From Metamycoplasma auris (lineage in GTDB: Bacteria; Bacillota_I; Bacilli_A; Mycoplasmatales; Metamycoplasmataceae), in assembly GCF_003253435.1 (NCBI RefSeq), contig NZ_QKUB01000001.1, positions 106,749 through 170,748 of the forward strand: 64,000 nt of DNA, in the 5' to 3' direction. A program made the translations under genes and the position numbers. Under the pieces are notes generated by a model. The model ran no database searches. It worked only from the letters and a program-made list of their open reading frames with translations, and had not been told where the DNA came from. This document shows, one piece after another, positions 26,559 through 37,704 of this stretch (positions are counted from its first letter, which is position 1; each line of letters starts with the position of its first letter).

Positions 26559-27934
26559 TGGGAAAAATAATTAGATTTTGATCTGATATTCTTGAAATTA
26601 GATTTGATAAAGAAAATCTTCCACAAGTTAATCATTTACTTACAACCAATGATGGAAAAACTTATTTATTAGTTAAAAGAATTATTGATGAACAAACAGT
26701 TAGAGCAATTATTATCTATTCATCGAAACCAATCAATATCAATGATCAAATTACTAATACTAAGCAAAGTTTTATGGTTCCAGTTGGAAAAAATGCAAAG
26801 AATAATATCTATTCTTTTGAAGGCAAACCGTTACTTGATGATAGAAATACATTGCCAAAATACATTGAAATGAATTCAATTATCAATAATGAGAGATACC
26901 TAAATAATGAGAATGAAATTATTGAAACAGGAATTAAAGCAATCGATTTCTTCATTCCAATTTTAAAAGGATATAAATTAGGAATTTTTGGTGGCGCTGG
27001 AGTTGGTAAAACTGTTTTAATGAAAGAAATCATTTTCAATGTTAATAAGGCAAATGCGAAGACTTCAAATATATTTATTGGTTCAGGAGAACGTTCAAGA
27101 GAAGCAATTGAATTATTTAATGAACTTGAATCATCTGATTTAATGAAAAATTCAACTATGTATATTTCAAAAATGAATGAGTCTCCAGGAGCAAGAATGT
27201 CAATTGTACCAATTGGAATTACTGCTTCTGAATATTTAAGAGATATTGAAAAAGAAGATGTATTGTTATTTATTGATAATATTTATAGATTTGTACAAGC
27301 TGAAAATGAGGTTAGTGCTTCATTAGGAAAAAAACCATCAGTTGGCGGTTATCAATCAACTCTTGAATCAGATGTAGCTAATATTGAAAATCGTATGTTT
27401 AAGAATGAAAATGGTTCCATTACTTCATTCCAAACAATCTTTTTACCAATGGATGACTTGAGTGATCCAAGTGCCGTTGCTGTTTTTAATCACCTAGATG
27501 GTAATTTAGTTTTATCACGTAATCAAACAGCAAAAAACATTTTCCCAGCCTTCGATCCTCTTGCAAGTTCTTCAAATTCAGTTGATGAAAGTATTATTGG
27601 CAAAGAACACTTCAATGCAATTATTGAAACTAAAAAGATTCTAAAAACATATAAAGATTTAGAAGATGTAATTATGATTCTAGGTTTTGATGAATTAGAT
27701 GAACAAAGTAAAAGAATAGTCAAAATTGCCCTTCAACTTGAAAACTTTTTTACACAAAATTTCTTTATGACTGAACATTTTACTAAGGCACCTGGAGTTT
27801 ATGTATCTCTAGAAGATACAATTAAATCTGTTCAAAGAATTTTAGATGGTAAGTATATAAAACAAAGTCCAGAAATTTTTGCTTATGTAGGTTCAAATTT
27901 AAATATTCCAACTGATGAAGAATTAAATTTATAA
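26558..27934 (+). CDS. F1-ATPase beta-subunit-like protein
   Basis: A 458-residue beta-like subunit. P loop GGAGVGKT at residues 145-152, the catalytic-Glu block GSGERSRE, and KPSVGGYQSTLESD. DELDEQS stands in place of the canonical DELSEED lever. Catalytic residues appear intact, so it should hydrolyse ATP. The start ATG 26558 overlaps the alpha-like stop. It is slightly shorter than AtpD, and the N-terminal domain is weakly conserved. This is the last gene of the three-gene operon. It resembles the extra F1-like ATPases of mycoplasmas (Type 2/3 clusters), but those have seven genes. Confidence 0.88.
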
Positions 27935-27956
27935 ATTTAAAACATTTTAAGTTGAT

Positions 27957-28046
27957 AAAAAAATAGTAAATAACATGAAATAATTTTAAATTGTTATTCC
28001 TTCGAATTAATGGTTAAAATTAGAGTAAAATATATTTACTATTTTT
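27957..28046 (+). repeat. Long-range inverted repeat between the ATPase operon and phosphoketolase
   Basis: AAAAAATAGTAAATA (ending 27972) is the inverse complement of TATTTACTATTTTTT (28033-28046 and on). The arms enclose about 60 bases that include a TAAAAT -10 candidate at 28026. The 3' arm ends in T, so it may act as a terminator, but the loop is long. Confidence 0.5.
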
Positions 28047-28103
28047 TGTTATTTTTATTTATCAAACCTAAAAAAATAAGTAAAAATCAATATGGAGGAA
28101 CAA

Positions 28104-30485
28104 ATGAAAACAAAATTTGACGATGTTAAGTATTTCTTATCAATGGATAAATGATTTAGAGCAGCTAATTATTTAAGTGTTGCCCAAATTTATTTAAGAA
28201 ATAATCCGCTTTTAAAAAATGAATTAACAAAAGATGATATTAAATTGTATCCAATTGGTCACTGAGGAACAATACCTGGTCAAAACTTTATTTATGCACA
28301 CCTAAATCGTGTAATTAACAAATATGATTTGAATATGTTTTATATCGAAGGTCCAGGACATGGTGGACAAGTTATGATATCTAATTCATATTTAGATGGT
28401 TCATACACTGAAATATATCCAGAAATTTCGCAAGATACAATTGGAATTCAAAAAATGTGTAAAAGATTCTCATTCCCTGGTGGAACCGCGAGTCATGCTG
28501 CACCTGAAACTCCAGGTTCAATTCATGAAGGTGGAGAATTAGGTTATTCACTTTCACACGCAACTGGAGCTATCTTAGATAACCCAGATGTTATTGCTGC
28601 TACTGTAGTAGGAGATGGAGAAGCAGAAACTGGCCCTCTTTGTGCTGGTTGATTTTCAAATTCCTTTATTAATCCTGCAAATGATGGAGTAGTACTTCCT
28701 ATATTACATTTAAACGGTGGAAAGATATCTAATCCAACTTTATTATCAAGAAAACCAATTGAAGAAATTAAGAATTATTTTTTAGGTATGGGTTGAGAAC
28801 CAATTGTTTTTGAATGATCTGAAGATAAAAGTAATCTTGAAATTCATCAAGATATGGCACTAAAAATGGACAAAGCAATTGAAAAGATCTTGGACATTAA
28901 AAAACAAGCAAAAAAAATTGGAGCAGAAAATGCTACTAGACCAGAATGACCTGTACTAATTGTTAAAACACCAAAAGGTTGAACTTGTCCAAAAGAATGA
29001 GATGGTAATGCAATTGAAGGAAGTTTTAGAGCTCATCAAGTTCCCCTACCAGTGAGTGCATTCAAGACTGAACATATTAAGGAATTAGAAAAATGACTAA
29101 GATCATATAAACCTGAAGAACTATTTGATGAAAATGGAAAAGTTGTTTCTGAAATTTCTTCTTTAGCACCTAAGGGTAATAAAAGAATGGCAATGAACCC
29201 AATTACTAATGGTGGAATTAAACCTAAAACTCTTAATTTATCAAAATGAGAAAAATTTGCATTGGACATTAAATATCCAGGTCAAATTAAAGCGCAAGAT
29301 ATGGTTGAATTAAGTAATTTCATGGCTGATACAATGCTAAAGAATAAAGATAATTTTAGAGTTTTTGGTCCAGATGAAACTAAATCAAATCGTTTATTTG
29401 CATTATTTGATGTAACTAGTCGTCAATGATTAGAAAAATTCTCAGACAAATTTGATGAATGAGTTTCTCCGGTTGGAAGAATTATTGATTCACAACTAAG
29501 TGAACATCAAGCACAAGGTTTTCTAGAAGGATATGTTCTAACTGGTCGTCATGGTTTTTTTGCTTCATATGAATCATTCTTAAGAGTTATTGATTCAATG
29601 TTAACTCAACATATGAAATGACTAAAAAAATCTTTAGAATTACCTTGAAGAAAAGATTATCCATCGCTAAATATTATTGCAACATCAACAGCATTCCAAC
29701 AAGACCATAATGGTTATACTCATCAAGATCCAGGAATTTTAGGACATCTAGCAGATAAACGTCCTGAATTAATTAGAGAATATTTACCAGCGGATGCAAA
29801 CTCACTTCTTGCAGTTATGCAAAAATCACTTGAAGATAGAAATGTTATTAACTTAATCGTTGCTTCAAAACAACCAAGAGAACAATTCTATACAGTCAAA
29901 GAGGCTAATGAATTAATAGAAAAAGGATATAAGGTTATTGATTGAGCTTCAAATGTTAAAGAAAACGAAGAACCAGATGTTGTCTTTGTATCTGCTGGAG
30001 TTGAACCTAACTTAGAAAGCTTAGCTGCAATTTCAATTGTTCATAATCATTTTCCATCCTTAAAAATTAGATATGTAAATGTTGTTGATTTATTGAAATT
30101 AAGATCCCAAGATATTGATCCTCGTGGATTAAGTGATGATGAATTTGATGGGGTATTTACAAAAGATAAATTAGTTGTTTTTGCTTTCCATGGATTTGAA
30201 GGTTTAATTAGAGATATTTTCTTTAGTAGAAAAAACCGTAATTTAATTATTCATGGATATAGAGAAAATGGAGATATTACAACTAGTTTTGATATTAGAC
30301 AATTAAGCCAAATGGATAGATATCATATTGCTAAAGACGCAATTGCAAAACTATATGGTAATATGGCACAAGATTTCTTAGATTTAATGGATAAAAAGAT
30401 TGAAGAACACAACAATTATATTCATGAATATGGCTATGATATGCCTGAAGTTGTTGATTGAAAATGAAAAAATATTAATGAATAA
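28104..30485 (+). CDS. xfp: Xylulose-5-phosphate/fructose-6-phosphate phosphoketolase
   Basis: A 793-residue thiamine-diphosphate enzyme that splits xylulose 5-phosphate (and possibly fructose 6-phosphate) with phosphate into acetyl phosphate and glyceraldehyde 3-phosphate (or erythrose 4-phosphate). Acetyl phosphate can give ATP through acetate kinase. The family motif GPGHGGQ is at residues 83-89, and the cofactor motif [10 protein letters not shown] starts at residue 170. Length is standard. GGAGG (28094-28098) precedes the start. The gene holds many TGA-Trp codons, including two close to its end. It stands alone with its own signals. Confidence 0.96.
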
Positions 30486-30500
30486 AACACATATTATTTG

Positions 30501-30542
30501 TGGTAAAATAATTGCTAGTTAATTAACTTAGCAAGGAAGGAG
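30501..30542 (+). promoter_or_regulatory. rpmE promoter and hairpin next to its SD
   Basis: The extended -10 TGGTAAAAT is at 30501-30509. Directly after it, TTGCTA (30512-30517) can pair with TAGCAA (30529-30534), extended by TTAA/TTAA inside. This hairpin abuts the SD AAGGAG (30537-30542), so it may affect translation start of L31. Confidence 0.5.
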
Positions 30543-30548
30543 CATATT

Positions 30549-30758
30549 ATGCAAAAAGAAATTCATCCAAAATATAGTGAAATTCAAGCTACATGTTCTT
30601 CATGCAACACATCATTTATTTTTGGTTCAACTGCTGAAAAAGTAACTCTAGACGTTTGCTCTAACTGTCATGCATTTTACACCGGAAATCGTACAGATGT
30701 TAAAGCTCGTGGTCGTGTAGAAAGATTCAACAAGATTCTAGAAAAATCAAAAAAATAA
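30549..30758 (+). CDS. rpmE: Ribosomal protein L31 (zinc-binding form)
   Basis: A 69-residue protein of the intersubunit bridge region. Two CxxC pairs (CSSC and CSNC) mark the zinc-containing C+ type. The block FYTGNRTDVKARGRVERFNK is typical. SD AAGGAG lies six bases before ATG 30549. Monocistronic. Confidence 0.96.
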   Translation: MQKEIHPKYSEIQATCSSCNTSFIFGSTAEKVTLDVCSNCHAFYTGNRTDVKARGRVERFNKILEKSKK

Positions 30759-30793
30759 TAGTTCTTGTTATATAGATAAATTAATTAATAATG

Positions 30794-30824
30794 AAATAAC
30801 TAGGTCATTTGAACCTAGTTATTT
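30794..30824. terminator. Bidirectional terminator between rpmE and the minus-strand peptide gene
   Basis: A perfect 12-bp stem, AAATAACTAGGT (30794-30805) / ACCTAGTTATTT (30813-30824). It lies between convergent genes and can serve both. Confidence 0.8.
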
Positions 30825-30843
30825 ATTGATTTTCTAATGTTTG

Positions 30844-31083
30844 TTAGACGCAGTAATGAAAACCAACATTGAAACCTACATTATTGTCTTCTTTTTCTCA
30901 TTTAGCACTAAATTCTTTGGTTTTAATTTCACCTTTATTAGCGCTAAGTGACTTAATTAGACCTGCAGTTGATGCAACGGTACTAAAAATTAAAGGAAGG
31001 GTTCCCAATATTGAAGTTATCATTGCTGAAAGCGCAAAGCCACCAGAGAGATTGTCACATTCATTTTTTCTTAACTTTTCCAT
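30844..31083 (-). CDS. Small peptide with a double-glycine-type leader (bacteriocin-like candidate)
   Basis: A 79-residue product. The N-terminus MEKLRKNECDNLSGG fits the double-glycine leader pattern cut by C39-peptidase ABC transporters: Leu at -12, Glu at -8, Leu at -4, Gly-Gly at -2/-1. The mature part (about 64 residues) begins with a hydrophobic, Ala/Ser/Thr/Gly/Ile-rich helix of about 30 residues, like pore-forming class II bacteriocins, followed by a charged, then Gly/Asn/aromatic end (GFNVGFHYCV). The SD GAGGTG (31087-31092 in plus coordinates) sits five bases before ATG 31083, so the GTG inside it is not the start. One TGA is Trp. It is flanked by terminators on both sides. No transporter or immunity gene is in the window. 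Function is inferred. Confidence 0.6.
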
Positions 31084-31151
31084 TTTCACCTCACACTAAT
31101 TTTTAAATAGATAAGTCTAAAAAAGATAAAAAATGGGAAAAAATAAAGAAA

Positions 31152-31179
31152 AAAACGATCTAATGTTAAAGATCGTTTT
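31152..31179 (-). terminator. Terminator at the end of lspA
   Basis: AAAACGATCT (31152-31161) pairs with AGATCGTTTT (31170-31179). On the minus strand a T-rich run follows. The lspA stop codon (31166-31168) lies inside the loop, so the last codons of lspA form the hairpin's first arm. Confidence 0.8.
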
Positions 31180-31795
31180 GGTTTTGTTCTTCATTATTCT
31201 TAGATTGCATTATTTTTTCTATTTGCATATTTCTAGCTTTTCTAGTTCTTATATTGCTTAAAATTGCTTCAGTAATAATTGCCACTAGAATACCAATACC
31301 ACCAAGAACTAATCATACATCAGCAAAATTGAAAACTCCTTGATTCACTCATGGTAGATTGATTATATCTCTTACTCCTGCAAATAGAAATCTATCAATC
31401 ATATTTCCAAATGCTCCAGCACTAACTATTGCTAAAAAGACTGTTATGTATATTAGTTTTTTATCTCTAATGAAAGTAACGGCAAATAAAGCACCAAAGA
31501 AAATTAAAAAACTAATAAAATGTAGAAATCCTAGATTGTTTTCTTGAAACCCAAGTGTAGTTCCTTGGTGCAAAATTGATTTGAATGTTATAAATGAACT
31601 TTCATAAACAGGTTTGTGGTCAACAATTAATTTTGTTTTATCTTCCCATTTAAAAATTCTTTCCTTTGTCACTAAGTCAATCATTAAGAAGAAAAGAAAG
31701 ACTGAAATAAAAATTGCAAGATCAATAAGAATAAATTTCCAATTTAGTTTTCAATATTCTTTTGAAAAGTATTTAACTTTTTTAGCTTCATTCAT
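31166..31795 (-). CDS. lspA: Lipoprotein signal peptidase II
   Basis: A 209-residue membrane aspartyl protease that cleaves prolipoproteins before the lipidated Cys, so it is needed for the MIP and nucleotidase lipoproteins in this window. Four hydrophobic segments are visible. Catalytic Asp134 lies in GNMIDR and Asp159 in FNFADVW. The start ATG 31793-31795 has AAGGAG just upstream. It overlaps the 3' end of ileS by 14 bases, indicating translational coupling. A hydrophilic C-terminal tail follows the last membrane segment. TGA codons are Trp. Confidence 0.94.
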
Positions 31796-34460
31796 TGATT
31801 ACTCCTTCACATCTTTTACAAATTTCAAGTTCTTTATTAAATTCTTCCTCTTCAAAATGATTTCAACATCTTAAGCATTTGAATGATGGAAGTTTTTCAA
31901 CTTTTAATTCATTGCCATATGAAACTTTTGCAACCATTAAAAGTTTGGTTAAAGGAAGTGATTTAATAAATTCTGATGAAGTACTAATTGTAACAAAAGC
32001 TTCATTTTGACGTTTAATTTCTTGATTTTTTATTTTCTCTTCAATTAATTTATATACTTCATTTTTTAATTCAAAGAATTCATCTCATTGCTTAGTTAGG
32101 TTTGAATTTGAATCTATTTGACTGTATTCTCATTTTAAAAGAAAGACTGATTCAAGTTTATTTGGTTCATTGAAGTATGAATATACTTCTTCCATTGTAG
32201 TAGGTAAAATTGGAGCCAAGGCTTTTAAAAGAAATTTAATAATCTTAGCAAACAATGTTTGAACCATTCTACGCTCTAAATCATTTTCCTTGTTCAAATA
32301 AAGAATATCTTTTGTGATTGAGATGTAATAAGAACTTAAATTGATAATAAAGTTATTAATTTCCTTGATAACATTAACAAATTTATATGTATTATAGTAA
32401 CCTAGAACTTTGCCTTCAAGAATATTAAGTTTTTCTTCCATTAGTGCATGAATTGAATCCAATTTTACATAATTGAAATCAAAATCTGAAATTCCACCAA
32501 GCATAAATTTGATTGTATTTCTTAACTTACGATAGATTTCAATATTTTGTTCAAGGATCTTATCATCAATGGCAATATCAGCACTATATTCGGAATTAGC
32601 TACTCATAATCTTAAAATATCAGCACCATGCTTATTTACAACATCAAGAGGGTTTACTGTATTTCCTAGTGATTTTGACATCTTGCGACCTTTACCATCC
32701 AAGACAAAACCGTGTGATAAAAATGCTTTAAATGGTGATTTATTACGTCATGCAACTGAGTTAATTAGTGAACTATTGAATCATCCCCGATATTGATCTG
32801 AACCTTCAAGATATAAATCAAATGGTGCTTCGATTTTTGCTGGTTTTACTGCTAAAGAAGTTGAACCTGAATCAAATCAAACATCCATGATATCAGTTTC
32901 TTTAGTAAAACCTTGATTTTTATATTTTAATGGGAGTAATTCATCAACATCTTTTTCATATCAGATATTAGTTCCATGTTTTTCAATTAAATCAATAATA
33001 TGATCAAAGATTTCTTCCTCTAGAACTGGATTCTTATTTTTATCATAGAAAACAATGATTGGTACTCCTCAACTTCTTTGTCTTGAAATACATCATGTAT
33101 CACGATTTTCTAACATTAATTCCAATCTTGATTTTGACCATTCATTGAAAGTTTTAACATTTTCAATTTCAGTTAAAATTTGATCCTTAATCTTTTTAAC
33201 TGAAACAAATCATTGAGGTGTTGCACGATACATAATTGGTTGATGTGTTCTTCAATCATGTGGGTATGAGTGCTTAATTTTCTTAAATCCAAGAAGTAAT
33301 CCTTGTTCATCTAGGAACTTACCAATTAAAGGGTTTGCGTCATCATAGTAAAGATTCTGAAATTGAAATGCTTTTTCATTAAGAATTCCATCATCGTTAA
33401 CATGCATAATTTTTTGGAGATTATTTTTATTTCCAATAATAAAGTCATCTTCTCCAAATAAAGGTGCCATATGAACTAAACCACTACCATTTTCTAAGGT
33501 AACATGGTGTCCTTCAACTACGGGGCAGATTAGATTATTTATTGGACTTTGATATTTAATATCCAAAAGATTTTTACCGCTAAATGAGTCTCCAATAATT
33601 TCATAGTTATCTCATTTACACATTGATGCAACGGACGCTAATAAATCTTCGGCTAAAACATAAATTTGATTATTAACTTTTATTTTTATATATTTAAAAT
33701 CTTTATTAATAGCAACACCTGAGTTGGCAATCAATGTTCATGGAGTAGTTGTTCAGATTATTAAATTATCATTTTTATTAATTAATTCATTGTCTTCGAT
33801 AACCTTAAATGCAACATATAAAGATGGGGAAATATGATCGAAATATTCAACCTCTGCTTCAGCCAATGCAGATTGAGATGATGGAGATCAATAAATTGGT
33901 TTAAGGTCTTTATAAATTAGTCCATCAAACAACATTTTTTTGAATAATCTCAATTGTTGTGCTTCAAATTTTTTATCTAAAGTTATATAGATATCACTAA
34001 AATCAGTAAGTAAACTTAGTTTCTTAAATTGTTCCTTTTGTCTTTCTACTTGACTTAAGGCATATTGAGCACAGGATTTTCGTAAATCTGAAACAATAAA
34101 GTCTTTTGCATTTTTTTGTTTTTCTTTTAACATCTTATGTTCAATTGGAAGACCATGTGTATCTCAACCTGCTACAAAAGGACTAAAGAAACCTAGCATG
34201 CTTTTATTTCTAACAATGATATCTTTCAAAATTTTATTTAAGGCATGTCCCACATGAATATCACCATTGGCATATGGAGGGCCGTCATGTAATATAAATG
34301 AAGGATTGCCTTTATTTGAATCTAATATTTTTTGATATAAATTTATCTCAGTTCACTTTTGGCTAAAAATTTTTTCTTTTTCTACTAAGTTAGCCTTCAT
34401 TGAAAAATCAGTTTGGGGCATTAAAAGAGTATCTTTGTAATCTTTATTTTTTATTTCCAT
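31782..34460 (-). CDS. ileS: Isoleucyl-tRNA synthetase
   Basis: An 892-residue class I synthetase charging tRNA-Ile. The ATP-binding HVGH is at residues 69-72 and KMSKS at 593-597, with the CP1 editing domain between them. The C-terminal zinc ribbon (CLRCW ... ICKRC) is intact. The ancestral-looking end ...INE is followed by TGA (Trp), AGC and TAA at 31782-31784. The start ATG 34460 has only a weak SD. Many TGA-Trp codons. The order ileS-lspA is common in Firmicutes and mycoplasmas. Confidence 0.96.
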
Positions 34461-34745
34461 AAGTATCCATCTTTCAAAATTGTATTTTTTTAATAAAAAA
34501 ATAATATTTAAATTTTACACAATATTAAGCTGATTTAGATTAGTTATTTTATGTTTTTTTAACTAAGTTGTACACACTTAGTAAAGACTTTTTTATTCTT
34601 ATTATATTGCTTAAAACTCTAATCTTAAAAATCATGAAATTGTAAGTGGCATAAAAAATATATTTAATTATATTTTTGTAATTTTTAGTGTTTCATTTTT
34701 TGTTTTAGAGAATAAAAGTAACTTAATTAATATAAAATTAATACC
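34461..34745. other. Divergent intergenic region between ileS and leuS
   Basis: 285 AT-rich bases without a supported gene. A hairpin, ACTAAGT (34562-34568) / ACTTAGT (34576-34582), lies in the middle, with no clear T-box features (no specifier stem or T-box motif recognised). TATAAA at 34731 lies only nine bases before the leuS ATG. Confidence 0.5.
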
Positions 34746-37151
<2,406 letters not shown>

Positions 37152-37183
37152 GGATCATAGTTAATTAGATTAGATATTATTTT

Positions 37184-37212
37184 TTGTTTCCGTTAGTTAA
37201 CTTTTATATAAT
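37184..37212 (+). promoter_or_regulatory. Promoter TTGTTT-17-TATAAT giving a leaderless mRNA
   Basis: -35 TTGTTT at 37184-37189 and -10 TATAAT at 37207-37212, with exactly 17 bases between. The ATG of the next gene is at 37220, where transcription should start. No SD is present. Confidence 0.7.
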
Positions 37213-37219
37213 TTAAATT

Positions 37220-37606
37220 ATGGGAAATAGTAGAAAACTTAGAAATTTTGCAATTGCCTATTTATCATTATTTTTTATAAATATAGCAATAATTATCATA
37301 TTAGTCTCAGATAGCTTATTTAGTGTAGGTATTATATTAAACGGATCTAAACCAGATTCACTACTAAATTTAGCGCTTGGAGGAAACATAACGGTTGCAT
37401 TGGTATCATATTTATTGATTATTCCAATTGCAATTGCAATGGTAGTTTTATTGATATGGTCAGCAATCATTGCTCCAAATCAAAAATACTTAGTGTTATT
37501 TATAGTGGGAAATATTTTTTGAATTGTTGCAATAGTAGGAATGATAATGTATTTAGTTGAATCAAATAGATTGATTACTAAACCTAGTTATACACAGCAA
37601 ATTTAA
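37220..37606 (+). CDS. Unknown small membrane protein
   Basis: 128 residues with a short basic start and three strongly hydrophobic segments: about residues 12-36, 55-80 and 90-115. The gene reads through TGA at 37520-37522 as Trp and ends at TAA 37604-37606. No recognisable family. It follows leuS by 68 bases but has its own promoter, with the ATG at the predicted transcription start. A bidirectional terminator lies downstream. Confidence 0.75.
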
Positions 37607-37649
37607 ATAATCAATGAAAACATATTAAATCTAAATTTAATCAATCATA

Positions 37650-37686
37650 AAAAATCAAGCCTATCTAGTTTTAGACTTGATTTTTT
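37650..37686. terminator. Bidirectional terminator between convergent genes
   Basis: AAAATCAAG-CCTA pairs with TAGA-CTTGATTTT (right arm 37672-37684), with a T run on the plus side and an A run on the left side, so it works for both flanking genes. Confidence 0.75.
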
Positions 37687-37704
37687 ATTTAGATTTCTTT
37701 TCAA

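Noticed and set aside
26558..27934. Reading the beta-like gene as the housekeeping atpD
   Set aside because: The lever DELSEED is altered, the N-terminal domain is strongly diverged and no atpB/E/F/H/G/C genes flank it. An extra F1-like ATPase fits better.
31087..31089. GTG start for the double-glycine-type peptide
   Set aside because: This GTG is part of the SD itself. The ATG ending at 31083 has correct spacing.
34562..34582. T-box riboswitch between ileS and leuS
   Set aside because: Only a short hairpin is present. I could not find a T-box motif, specifier loop or terminator/antiterminator pair for either gene.
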